Shown piece after piece: positions 27,340 through 35,893 of a stretch of DNA of 64,000 bases (its first letter is position 1; each line of letters begins with the position of its first letter). The stretch comes from Monoglobus pectinilyticus. Its GTDB lineage: Bacteria > Bacillota > Clostridia > Monoglobales > Monoglobaceae. The notes below the pieces were generated by a model. That model was given only the letters and a program-made list of their open reading frames with translations, had not been told where the DNA came from and did not search any database. The stretch covers positions 248,001 to 312,000 of the forward strand of contig NZ_CP020991.1 in the NCBI RefSeq assembly GCF_002874775.1, in the 5' to 3' direction. The position numbers and the translations under genes are program-made.

Positions 27340-29793
27340 TTAAAATCCGCCTCGTCCGCCGCCGAACCTTCCTCCAAATGTTCCTAATTTTGAAATGGTT
27401 TCAGAAGTCGTTATACTTCCAATTTCAGTTCCTCCAATATAATTTGAAGGCTGACTATACAGTCCGTCTATGCTTTCACTCTCAGCTGTCCCACCATAAG
27501 AGATAGTATAAGTATCATCTGAATCTAAATCAGGTGAGCTGAAAATCAAAGCCTGGTATTCTTTTGACGGCTTAAATGTAATTATATCTTCACCGCTTGA
27601 ATTTTTGATATTAATTATAGTCTCTTTTTGTACAGCTTCAGACAACGATACCACTAAAACATTTTGTTTTGAATCATCACTTGGTATTTCAAGCATACCA
27701 TTGCTTCCGACAGCAACAATATAACCTCCGTTTATCCACATGGAACCGTCTGTATCAAGCGGACTGTCTCCGCCGCTCGTTGGACCGTCCAGGATGATCG
27801 TTCCGCCATTAACTTCCAAAAATCCATTGGAGTCAATTGCGTCTGCCATTGCGTCAATATAGATATAACCTCCGTTTATAGTGATAGAATGACCGTTATT
27901 ATCAACGTCCGTACGCTGCCCTCCAAAATTAGCCTGACCATTAAAACTAGATATATTTTGTCCATTATCAGTTGGTCTTTCACCATTTGGAGGGAGGGAA
28001 TCGGGCTGCTGCATTATTTGTTCTGTATTACCAGGGGAAAAATCAGGCGGCATATTATTTTGCTGATTATCAATATTTCCATTAACAATTCTCTCAGCAA
28101 GACGCTCTAAAATCATACTTGAATCCATTACACCATGTTCCATACTATCACTGCCTGTTCCTCCGGCATTTAACCCATCGTCTGTGGATATTATATGAAT
28201 GTTTCCGCTGTTGATTGTCATTTCTGCTTTACTTTCTATTCCTTCTGTGGAATATTCTATATTTATATCACCTGCATTAACATTCAAATTTCCGTGAGCG
28301 CTCATACCTTTGCCCTCTTCAGAATAAATATTTAATTCACCGCCGTTTATCTCAGTAATATCTCCCGAATGAATACTATGGTCAATTGAATGTATATTTA
28401 TTTTTCCTGAGTTTATATAAATATCTTCTGCTGCTTTTAATCCTTTTGAACTTTTTTCATTGGTAGTAACGCCTTCCTCCTGAGTTTGCTGTGTGTCTTC
28501 AATATTTCCACTTATTGATAATTCTCCATTTTCAACCATTGATTTAAGCTTTTCAGTTACTTCCTCAACGGTCATATTATCAAAAACTGAAGTATCAATG
28601 TTATTTAATATTTGTGAAATACCGCCTTTTTCATTTACGTTATTTCTGTAGTTTTCCGGTAAAGTGTTAGAATCAAATTTCGCTCCGTCGTCCTGCGGCT
28701 CATTTCTTTCAAAATCATTCGGAAAACCGGTAATGTTTTTGTGTGAACCGATTATTTCCCCGGTAGTAGTCATATTTATTTCACCGCCATCAACTATAAC
28801 ATTCCATTCACCCGACTGAATACCGTCACCGTCTGAAGTAATATTCAAAGTTCCTCCTATTATCTTAACACCACATTTGGCATGTATCCCGTCACCTATT
28901 TTTGAATTTATCGTTATATTCCCGTTTTCTATCCTTATATCATCATCACCGGCAATACCATGTTTATAATTCGCATTAATTATTAAGGAACCATTGCCTT
29001 TTATCTCCAAATTATCATCACTGAATAAGGGGGCACTTGCGTCTTCATAATTATATTGCTCACTATCAGTAAGCGTATTATCAGTTCCGTCTGTTAATGT
29101 TATATATCCTTTGTCGGTATTTTTAAAATATATTGCCGGACCGTCACTATTCGTTATGTCTACACCGCTTAATCTAAGCTTAACTTTTTCATCGGTATTT
29201 ACAATAATCATTCCGTCTTCTGTTTTGCCGCTGACTTCAAAATCTCCGCCTTCGGTTATATATACAATTTTATCATCTGTTTTAACTCCGCTTCCGTTTA
29301 CTTCCATAGAAGTCATATTTATTGTTCCAAGATTTTCTTTCCATGAATCATCTTCAATCTCTTCTTTTTCAGTTATATAAATAGTATTGGTATTTTCATT
29401 CCATTCTACCTGAGCTCCTAAAAATTCAGATATTAATCTCACCGGAACCAATGTTCTGTCATTTAGTACGACTGGAACTGTCTCAGTATTTATCACCTCT
29501 CCGTCTTGATTAGTGATTTGACCGCCTATTGTCATAGATATTGATTTTTTCTTCTTTTTCACAGTTACAGTCTGAATTTCTTCGTCCCATTTTACCTTTG
29601 CGCCCATAGCTTCAAATATAGTTCTTGCCGGTACCATAGTAAAATTATTTATAATCTGAGGTTCGACATCAAAAACTAATAATTCTCCTTCATAATAAAC
29701 ATTTATGTTTTCCTCAGCCAGCGACGTTATCGGAAAGGACATTAAGAATAATAGTATAAATACAGAGAATATTGAACATAATACTTTTTTCAT
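27340..29793 (-). CDS. Secreted stalk-domain plus Cthe_2159-like carbohydrate-binding beta-helix protein
   Basis: An 817-residue secreted protein. The signal peptide is about residues 1-26 (MKKVLCSIFSVFILLFLMSF). A copper-amine-oxidase-N stalk domain in two halves follows (MVPARTIFEAMGAKVKW and LVPVRLISEFLGAQVEW). Then comes a long repetitive beta-solenoid (IRIENGNITINSKIGDGIHA, GGTLNITSDGDGIQSGE, NSGNIHIISTDDGLNAGG) typical of the family named after Clostridium thermocellum Cthe_2159, a polygalacturonate-binding protein. A Gln/Asn/Pro-rich insert lies about residues 580-650, and the C-terminus is Gly-rich (GGRFGGGRGGF). I chose ATG 29793 behind AAGGAGG. A surface role in pectin or other acidic glycan binding is inferred from the family. 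Confidence 0.82.
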   Translation of the reverse strand: MKKVLCSIFSVFILLFLMSFPITSLAEENINVYYEGELLVFDVEPQIINNFTMVPARTIFEAMGAKVKWDEEIQTVTVKKKKKSISMTIGGQITNQDGEVINTETVPVVLNDRTLVPVRLISEFLGAQVEWNENTNTIYITEKEEIEDDSWKENLGTINMTSMEVNGSGVKTDDKIVYITEGGDFEVSGKTEDGMIIVNTDEKVKLRLSGVDITNSDGPAIYFKNTDKGYITLTDGTDNTLTDSEQYNYEDASAPLFSDDNLEIKGNGSLIINANYKHGIAGDDDIRIENGNITINSKIGDGIHAKCGVKIIGGTLNITSDGDGIQSGEWNVIVDGGEINMTTTGEIIGSHKNITGFPNDFERNEPQDDGAKFDSNTLPENYRNNVNEKGGISQILNNIDTSVFDNMTVEEVTEKLKSMVENGELSISGNIEDTQQTQEEGVTTNEKSSKGLKAAEDIYINSGKINIHSIDHSIHSGDITEINGGELNIYSEEGKGMSAHGNLNVNAGDINIEYSTEGIESKAEMTINSGNIHIISTDDGLNAGGTGSDSMEHGVMDSSMILERLAERIVNGNIDNQQNNMPPDFSPGNTEQIMQQPDSLPPNGERPTDNGQNISSFNGQANFGGQRTDVDNNGHSITINGGYIYIDAMADAIDSNGFLEVNGGTIILDGPTSGGDSPLDTDGSMWINGGYIVAVGSNGMLEIPSDDSKQNVLVVSLSEAVQKETIINIKNSSGEDIITFKPSKEYQALIFSSPDLDSDDTYTISYGGTAESESIDGLYSQPSNYIGGTEIGSITTSETISKLGTFGGRFGGGRGGF

Positions 29794-29918
29794 TTTATTC
29801 CTCCTTAAAAATATTTCCACTTGACTATACGAAAATTATAAATTAGTTTTCTTAAATAAACCTTAAAACTAAAAATAAAATTGTAAAGTTTATATGAACA
29901 AAATCTCTATATAAAAAC

Positions 29919-29950
29919 TGAATAGCAATTTGGCTATAAGGGTAAAATAA
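29919..29950 (+). promoter_or_regulatory. Candidate forespore (sigma-G/F-type) promoter of the ger operon
   Basis: TGAATA (29919-29924), a 16-base spacer, then GGTAAAATAA (29941-29950), just upstream of gerA. TGAATA is the sigma-G -35 consensus and the downstream block resembles a sigma-F -10. A good vegetative promoter is not seen here, which fits forespore expression. Confidence 0.45.
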
Positions 29951-29964
29951 TCCAGGTGATAAAA

Positions 29965-31452
29965 TTGATAGATACAAATTTAAAAAATAATGAGAATACC
30001 GTAAAACAGCTGTTTAACTCAGATAAGAATATTGATTTTAACTTTCGCGAATTTAAAGTTGAGTTTAAAAACGAAACGGCTGACGCTTTTTTAATATACT
30101 ATGACGGAATGTCAAATCAAACATTTTTAAACCGCGATATTATGCGGTCTTTGCTCACATGCAAAGCGTATGACACAAGCGTAACACCAAAAAAAGATAT
30201 TGTTTTTAAACAAATAGTATCAGTGGCGCCTCTAAGCATTGCCGAAGATTTTGATTTAATCGGAGAAAAAATCTCTTTTGGTGAATGCGGTATCTTTATA
30301 GACGGCTGCGACTGCTGTTTTATAGCCGATATAAAAGGCTGGGACTCACGAGGAGTTGATTCGCCTACTCAGGAAGTCAGCCTTGCGGGACCTCAGGAAG
30401 CGTTTGCCGAATCTATAATGACAAATTTAGCACTTGTTAGAAAGATATTAAAAAATCCTAAATTAACCGCCACTAATATTCCGGTAGGCAAAACAAATAA
30501 AATTCCCTGCGCTTTAATGTACATTGAAGGAATAACAAACAGCAAGCTTATCAAAGAGGTAACTAGAAGATTAAAAGATATAGATACCGAGTATATATTT
30601 TCTTCAAGTGATGTTGAAATGCTGATAGAAGACACCACTTATTTTCCTATGACTAGAACCTTAAAAACAGAGAGACCCGACAGAGTTGCCTCAATGCTTG
30701 TCGAGGGAAAGGTTGCAATAATAGTTCAGGGCAGCCCATTTGCATTGATAGTTCCAACTACTTCATTAGATTTGATAGAAGCCACAGAAGACAATTATGT
30801 ACGTGTTCCCGAGGCAAATTTGATGAGATTAGTACGAATATTTGGCATGTCTCTGTCAATTCTTCTTCCTGCACTGTTTATTGCCGTAATGTTATACCAC
30901 CAGGCAATTCTCCCCACTGACTTACTAATAGCTATTTCAGCCAGCCGTGAAAAAGTTCCATTTCCACTTATAGTAGAATTAATCTTAATGGAAATATCAT
31001 TTGAACTTATAAAAGAGGCATCCGTCAGAGTACCAAACCCAATTGGCAGCACTCTTGGTATAATCGGTGGACTGATTTTAGGCCAGGCTGCAGTTGAAGC
31101 AAGCATAGTCAGTCCAATATTAATAATAATAGTATCAATAGGCGGAATTGGAGCATTTTCGACACCAACCTTATCACTTTCAAGATCTCTCAGCGTATTA
31201 AAATTTGTATATATAGCAGCGGCATATTTGTTTGGAATAGTTGGTCTGGTGGCTGCTATAATGATAACTTTGTCAGGATTGGCAGCGACTAAAACGTTTG
31301 GGTTTCCATTTCTATCCGATTTCGGAATTAACGTTCGTTCATCTGAATCATTGCTTGTAAAACCAATATGGAAAAAAGAAAGACGTCCGGCTGAACTCAA
31401 AACAAAAGATAATATAAAACAGCCGCACATAAGCAGAAAGTGGAAAAAATAA
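29965..31452 (+). CDS. GerA-family spore germination protein, A subunit
   Basis: About 495 residues. The N-terminal cytoplasmic half has the GerAA motifs FNFREFKVEFKNETADAFLIYYDG-like start, KGWDSRGVDSPTQEVSLAGPQEAFAES and LVEGKVAIIVQGSPFALIVPT. The C-terminal half has about five membrane spans with PFPLIVELILMEISFELIKEAS(V/I)RVP(N/T)PIGSTLGIIGG, the most conserved GerA signature. The protein sits in the spore inner membrane as part of a nutrient receptor that forms an ion channel. I prefer TTG 29965, four bases after AGGTGAT; a GTG at 29956 lies inside that ribosome site. It ends 11 bases before the fused GerB-GerC gene. Confidence 0.9.
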   Translation: MIDTNLKNNENTVKQLFNSDKNIDFNFREFKVEFKNETADAFLIYYDGMSNQTFLNRDIMRSLLTCKAYDTSVTPKKDIVFKQIVSVAPLSIAEDFDLIGEKISFGECGIFIDGCDCCFIADIKGWDSRGVDSPTQEVSLAGPQEAFAESIMTNLALVRKILKNPKLTATNIPVGKTNKIPCALMYIEGITNSKLIKEVTRRLKDIDTEYIFSSSDVEMLIEDTTYFPMTRTLKTERPDRVASMLVEGKVAIIVQGSPFALIVPTTSLDLIEATEDNYVRVPEANLMRLVRIFGMSLSILLPALFIAVMLYHQAILPTDLLIAISASREKVPFPLIVELILMEISFELIKEASVRVPNPIGSTLGIIGGLILGQAAVEASIVSPILIIIVSIGGIGAFSTPTLSLSRSLSVLKFVYIAAAYLFGIVGLVAAIMITLSGLAATKTFGFPFLSDFGINVRSSESLLVKPIWKKERRPAELKTKDNIKQPHISRKWKK

Positions 31453-31463
31453 AAGGAAACAGA

Positions 31464-33452
31464 GTGATATCTATGAATAAAAAAAATATCAATTTAGGTA
31501 TATGGTGTTTAACATTTAACTGTCTGCTGATAAAAATATTTATAGGATTTTCGAACATTCTGCTTCACGAGACAGGTTCTTCATCATGTTTGGCATTAAT
31601 CTTTAGTTTTGCTGTATTTACGGCGATTTTGTTTATAGTTTACTTTTTCAAAAGATATTTTATATTGAGCCTTAAAAACACTTATTTAAGAAACACTATA
31701 TTTGTGATATTAATTGGTTATTTAATATCACATAATATATATTTTATTTACCAGCTGATTAATACAATAAACAACAGCGCTTATCCCAATACTCCTCTTT
31801 GGATTGTCTTGACATTAATTGCTGTTACAGTGCTGATTGTTGGAATCAGAGACTTTTCGTCTATCTTAAAACTGCATAGTATATGCGTTCCGTTAATAAT
31901 AATTGGATTGATTATAATTTCAATAAGCAGTATAAAATATGATGATATATATAATGCTCTTCCTGTATTAGGAAATGGAATCGCTTCCACGATAAGCAGC
32001 GGATTCAAACATCTGTTTGCATTTTCAGAAATAATAGTTCCAATTGTATTTTTAACAATAATGCCTGAAGAAAAGTCTAAAAATATAAACCGTTCAAAAA
32101 TTATATTATACTCAGCAATTATTGGCGCTGGGATTTACAGTATATTTACTATAATATCTCTGCTGGCAATCCCGACCGACTCTGTTTTTGTAGCAGAAAA
32201 TAATCCATTGTTCCATATATCAAGATTTTCAGGTATAAACCGGCTTAACACCCGGCTTGATGTGTTAAATATAATTATTTCAATCACATCCGGTATATTA
32301 TATTTATCAACATCACTTGCGGTCATAAGAATTCTTATGAAAAAAATTGGTTTACCAAAAAACAGCTTCATGAAAACAACCGCGTCAATATTGGTATTGT
32401 TAATTGGAATAGTTCCTCTTTGCGGCTGTTACGACAACAGGGATATTGAAGATACCGCATATGCAATAGCTGTTGGCGTAGATAAAGACGAAAATACAGG
32501 TTCATTGATATTCTCATTTCAATTTACAAATCCGCTGACAACCGGAGAAAATACAGACCCGCAAAATTCAGGTTCAGAAGAAAGTGAAACAGAAAATAAG
32601 TCAGTAAACAATATTTCAATTGATGCTGATAATATATTTGACGGTTTAGAGAGCGTTAAAAGATTTATAGGCAAAACGCCATCACTTTCACATTTAAAAC
32701 TTATTGTCTTTTCAAAATCAATAACTAACAGTGATGGGTATTTAAAAAATATCTGTGAAGATTTTATTAACATTAATGATGTGCGTCCGGAAACTAAAAT
32801 ATGTATAGCAAGCACAGATACCGCTAAAGAGTATCTATATGGAGTCAACCCATCACTCGAAGAAAGTATGGCTAGATATTATGAATTATTATTTTCAGAT
32901 TCTTCTACAACCGAAACTTTGCAAACAAATTTAAGAACATTTTTAATAAAACTTACCGGTAGTTCAGGAGACGGGTATCTTCCAATTATTTCACCGGATG
33001 GATTTACGGGGGCAATCTTGTTTTCCGGGGAAATACCCAAAATAGAACTAAGTAATCATGAATGTCAAATTATAAACATACTTTTAGGGATAGAAAGAGA
33101 TTCTATATTTTTTACTTCCGAATCCACCAATCAAGTCTACAAGATAAAAAGTTCATCACCTAATATAAAAACAAATATAGAGAATAAAAAAATCAGTGCT
33201 GAAATTGAAACCAAAATATTTGCCAAGAAAAATCAAAATGGTTCTGAAGATAATTATGAATTGCTCTATGAAGATTTAATGAATGATAGTAAAAATTTAA
33301 TTGAAAAAATATATCAAAATCAATGTGATATATTATCAATCGGAAAATTTGCAAAATCTAAATTCTTATATGAATACGAATGGAAAAATGTAATCCAAGA
33401 AAAAGAAAATATCATAAATATACCGACCGTTAATATTAATTTATTATATTGA
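31464..33452 (+). CDS. Fused GerB-GerC spore germination protein
   Basis: One frame of 662 residues covers what are normally two genes. Residues 1-300 are a GerAB-type amino-acid/polyamine-permease-like membrane protein with about nine spans. Residues 303-322 read like a lipoprotein signal peptide ending in the lipobox LCGC (Cys322). After it, CYDNRDIEDTAYAIAVGVDKD is the start of mature GerAC, and the rest matches GerAC (PSLSHLKLIVFSK, DVRPETKI, and a long C-terminal alpha/beta domain). The B part's last span and the C part's signal peptide appear merged. The in-frame ATG at 32370 begins the C part but has no ribosome site, so independent translation looks unlikely. I prefer GTG 31464 (six bases after GGA); ATG 31473 is possible. 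Confidence 0.88.
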   Translation: MISMNKKNINLGIWCLTFNCLLIKIFIGFSNILLHETGSSSCLALIFSFAVFTAILFIVYFFKRYFILSLKNTYLRNTIFVILIGYLISHNIYFIYQLINTINNSAYPNTPLWIVLTLIAVTVLIVGIRDFSSILKLHSICVPLIIIGLIIISISSIKYDDIYNALPVLGNGIASTISSGFKHLFAFSEIIVPIVFLTIMPEEKSKNINRSKIILYSAIIGAGIYSIFTIISLLAIPTDSVFVAENNPLFHISRFSGINRLNTRLDVLNIIISITSGILYLSTSLAVIRILMKKIGLPKNSFMKTTASILVLLIGIVPLCGCYDNRDIEDTAYAIAVGVDKDENTGSLIFSFQFTNPLTTGENTDPQNSGSEESETENKSVNNISIDADNIFDGLESVKRFIGKTPSLSHLKLIVFSKSITNSDGYLKNICEDFININDVRPETKICIASTDTAKEYLYGVNPSLEESMARYYELLFSDSSTTETLQTNLRTFLIKLTGSSGDGYLPIISPDGFTGAILFSGEIPKIELSNHECQIINILLGIERDSIFFTSESTNQVYKIKSSSPNIKTNIENKKISAEIETKIFAKKNQNGSEDNYELLYEDLMNDSKNLIEKIYQNQCDILSIGKFAKSKFLYEYEWKNVIQEKENIINIPTVNINLLY

Positions 33453-33506
33453 TATAGTTATATAGTAAAATAAAAAATTTCAAAAAATGACACCTGCCTT
33501 TTGTAA

Positions 33507-33535
33507 TTGACAAATTTAGATATATGTGGTATTAT
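33507..33535 (+). promoter_or_regulatory. abrB-like gene promoter
   Basis: TTGACA (33507-33512), a 17-bp spacer, TATTAT (33530-33535); the start codon is 27 bases further. A strong vegetative promoter, unlike that of the germination operon upstream. Confidence 0.75.
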
Positions 33536-33562
33536 TATCATATTGTTAAGGAGGTAGCAATT

Positions 33563-33814
33563 ATGAAACCTACTAGTGTCATTCGTGAATTAGATCACTA
33601 TGGACGTCTCGTTATTCCGAGCGAAATGAGACGGGTACTAGGTCAATCAGATGATGAAAAAATAAGAGTTGAAATATATACATTAGACAATAAGATATTT
33701 ATTCAAAGAGTTACGCCTTGCTGTGCTTTCTGTGATAGAGAAGATAATTTAGTTGAATACAGGGGAAAAATGATTTGCAAATATTGTCTTAATGATTTAA
33801 CCAAACAAATATAA
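33563..33814 (+). CDS. AbrB/SpoVT-family transcriptional regulator with C-terminal zinc-ribbon-like motif
   Basis: An 83-residue protein. Residues 5-50 form a swapped-hairpin AbrB DNA-binding domain (RELDHYGRLVIPSEMRRVLG), the transition-state regulator family that represses sporulation and stationary-phase genes until Spo0A-P accumulates. The C-terminal third carries C54-x2-C57 and C72-x2-C75 (CAFC, CKYC), a four-Cys zinc-ribbon-like tail. The start is ATG 33563, directly after AAGGAGGT; an upstream in-frame extension is not needed. It has its own promoter and terminator. Targets are unknown. Confidence 0.9.
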   Translation: MKPTSVIRELDHYGRLVIPSEMRRVLGQSDDEKIRVEIYTLDNKIFIQRVTPCCAFCDREDNLVEYRGKMICKYCLNDLTKQI

Positions 33815-33817
33815 AAT

Positions 33818-33844
33818 ATGACCTGCGGATTAATCGCAGGTCAT
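33818..33844. terminator. Bidirectional terminator after the abrB-like gene
   Basis: A perfect 10-bp stem (33818-33827 and 33835-33844, ATGACCTGCG/CGCAGGTCAT) with a seven-base loop. It separates the convergent abrB-like and stalk-domain genes. Confidence 0.82.
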
Positions 33845-33866
33845 TATTATTTTAAGTATAAACTTG

Positions 33867-34787
33867 TTAATCAGCAAATAAATTTTCATATGATGGCTTT
33901 GGAGTTGCTGTTGTTTTATCTTCATTGCTTACAACAGGTGACGAGCTATTACTTTTTTCTATTGTTCTTATACCGGTAATAGCCCTTTTAATAGGTATAG
34001 AATATCCACTCTCATCATTTAAAGATACCATAGTAGTAATTTTCACTTTTGTTCCAATAGGGTTATTATTTTCTACACCAAGCTGTTCAGTCCAAAAATT
34101 TTCTACTTCAGGAATATCAGTAATAGGAATCATTTTATATGGCTCGTTTTCATCTTGTAAATAATATTTAGAATCCAATTTTGATATTATACCAACAGTC
34201 GAAATAAGAGTTTTATCTTGAACATCTTTTTTATCATATAAGTCAGCTATCGAAACTACATTTTCTTTAGTTTCATCATAATCATCTAAAATATATACGT
34301 TCATAGCTCTGTCGGTCTTACCTTCATCATCATTAACAAATTTAGCGTTTACATCAGCTCCAAAAGCCTCTGAAATTGCTCTAGCAGGCACAAATGTACG
34401 AAAATCTCTGGTTATATCTCCCTGGAAAGCCGGAGCGTCCAGTTCAACTGTTTCTTTCAAAGCTTGCTCTTCACCGTCAATTTTATAAATATCAAGTCTT
34501 GGCAAGCCAATAACCAAACGTAATGTAGTATCATATCTCACAATCTGAATTTTTTTATCAGTATTAAACCAATATACAGTAGCTCCTAAAGCTTCTGCAA
34601 TGGCTCTAAGCGGTATCATTGTTCTATCATTTTGAATATACGGACGTTCAGCCTCACTAAAATCAATAGGCTGACCGTTAATATAAATGTTTTCAATAGG
34701 TGATGCAGCGTAGCTTGATATAGAAAAACTGCAAATTATACCGATGGTTATCGATAAACTTATAAACAAACAAATCAGTTTTTTCAT
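33867..34787 (-). CDS. Secreted copper-amine-oxidase-N (stalk) domain protein
   Basis: A 306-residue protein. The signal peptide is about residues 1-27 (MKKLICLFISLSITIGIICSF). The stalk domain has two halves (MIPLRAIAEALGATVYW near 50 and FVPARAISEAFGADV near 130). An unassigned C-terminal region of about 130 residues (ISTVGIISKLDSKYYLQDENE) resembles a small OB-like fold, and the tail is Ser/Thr/Pro-rich. It starts behind AAGGAAGG. It is the fourth stalk-domain protein in the window. Function is unknown; likely cell-envelope associated. Confidence 0.8.
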   Translation of the reverse strand: MKKLICLFISLSITIGIICSFSISSYAASPIENIYINGQPIDFSEAERPYIQNDRTMIPLRAIAEALGATVYWFNTDKKIQIVRYDTTLRLVIGLPRLDIYKIDGEEQALKETVELDAPAFQGDITRDFRTFVPARAISEAFGADVNAKFVNDDEGKTDRAMNVYILDDYDETKENVVSIADLYDKKDVQDKTLISTVGIISKLDSKYYLQDENEPYKMIPITDIPEVENFWTEQLGVENNNPIGTKVKITTMVSLNDESGYSIPIKRAITGIRTIEKSNSSSPVVSNEDKTTATPKPSYENLFAD

Positions 34788-34847
34788 AATAACCTTCCTT
34801 AACTATATATTTAATACATGATTTTTTCAAATCTAAATTTATTTTAT

Positions 34848-34876
34848 ATTATACTATAAATCAACCGAATATGCAA
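34848..34876 (-). promoter_or_regulatory. Promoter of the 33867-34787 stalk-domain gene
   Basis: On the minus strand TTGCAT (34876-34871), a 17-bp spacer, TATAAT (34853-34848), about 60 bases before the start codon. Confidence 0.7.
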
Positions 34877-34897
34877 CAGAAAATAATGTCAAACCTT

Positions 34898-35884
34898 TTA
34901 GAGTAAGTCGCAGACAGCTTTAAAACCATACATTGATTTGGAAAATTTTATAGCATTAACTATTGCTTTAGACGTCACATATGCCGATAAAGTTCCAACC
35001 AAATTAATGTCAGCTTTTAAATCACCCAGCGATAACGCATATATAGTATCTCCGCCAAGAGTGGTGTGAACAGGGCATATACTTCGTGAATAACCGTCCT
35101 GAGCCATTTGAGCAACTTTTGTCATATGTGTTTTATCAAAGTTAGCATTTGTTAAAACAGCACCAATTGTTGTATTTGTAATTATTTGATTTTCAAAATT
35201 TGAATAGAATTCAAACATTAGCTCCTGACAATCTTTTTTAGATAGTTTTGTTTTATCCTTATTCAGCACCCCTGCAACTTTCTTTCCTGTTTCAAAATCA
35301 AAAATATCTCCGAAAGCATTTACAACTACTATAGCGCCAACCATAAGACCGCCTAATTTTGCTGCATATATACCAATTCCGCTTTTAGTACAACGATCCA
35401 TTCCCAACACTTTGCCTACAGTGGCTCCAACGCCGGCTCCATAACAGCCTTGCTCAGGCATATTTATTTCAGCATTTTCACAAGCTTTTACTGCCATATC
35501 AAAATTAGGCCTTTTTTTCATTGAACCAACTGTCAAATCAAAAATAGATGATTGACAAACAATAGGAACTTTAGTAACACCAACATCAAATCCAATACCT
35601 TTGGATTCCAAATAACTCATAACCCCGCCGGACGCATCAAGGCCAAAAGCACTGCCGCCGCTCAGAACCACAGCATTAATTTTATCCATAGCCATAGTGG
35701 GATTCAAAAGCTGTGTTTCACGTGAAGCCGGCCCCCCTCCTCTTACATCTACGCCGGCAGGGGCTCCGTCTTCACACAAAATAACAGTACAACCGGTGCC
35801 GCCTTCAAAGTCCTCCGAACTTCCTATCTTTACATTTGGAAGTTCTGTAATGCTTATTTCCTCTATAAGATTATCTACGAACAT
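34898..35884 (-). CDS. P1-family (S58, DmpA-like) peptidase
   Basis: About 328 residues of the DmpA/BapA superfamily of self-processing N-terminal-nucleophile aminopeptidases. Family signatures include GVDVRGGGPASRET, AVVLSGGSAFGLDASGGVMSYLE and NTTIGAVLTNANFDK, the latter being the region where the precursor is cut to expose the nucleophile. It releases N-terminal residues from small peptides; the substrate is unknown. I prefer ATG 35884 because AGGTGAGC precedes it by about four bases; the GTG at 35893 directly abuts the upstream TAG and sits in that ribosome site. It is co-transcribed with the XRE-cupin-ligase gene. Confidence 0.85.
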   Translation of the reverse strand: MFVDNLIEEISITELPNVKIGSSEDFEGGTGCTVILCEDGAPAGVDVRGGGPASRETQLLNPTMAMDKINAVVLSGGSAFGLDASGGVMSYLESKGIGFDVGVTKVPIVCQSSIFDLTVGSMKKRPNFDMAVKACENAEINMPEQGCYGAGVGATVGKVLGMDRCTKSGIGIYAAKLGGLMVGAIVVVNAFGDIFDFETGKKVAGVLNKDKTKLSKKDCQELMFEFYSNFENQIITNTTIGAVLTNANFDKTHMTKVAQMAQDGYSRSICPVHTTLGGDTIYALSLGDLKADINLVGTLSAYVTSKAIVNAIKFSKSMYGFKAVCDLL

Positions 35885-35893
35885 TTTGCTCAC

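Noticed and set aside
32370-33452. A separate gerC gene starting at ATG 32370
   Set aside because: There is no ribosome site before this ATG and no stop separates it from the GerB part, so I kept one fused gene.
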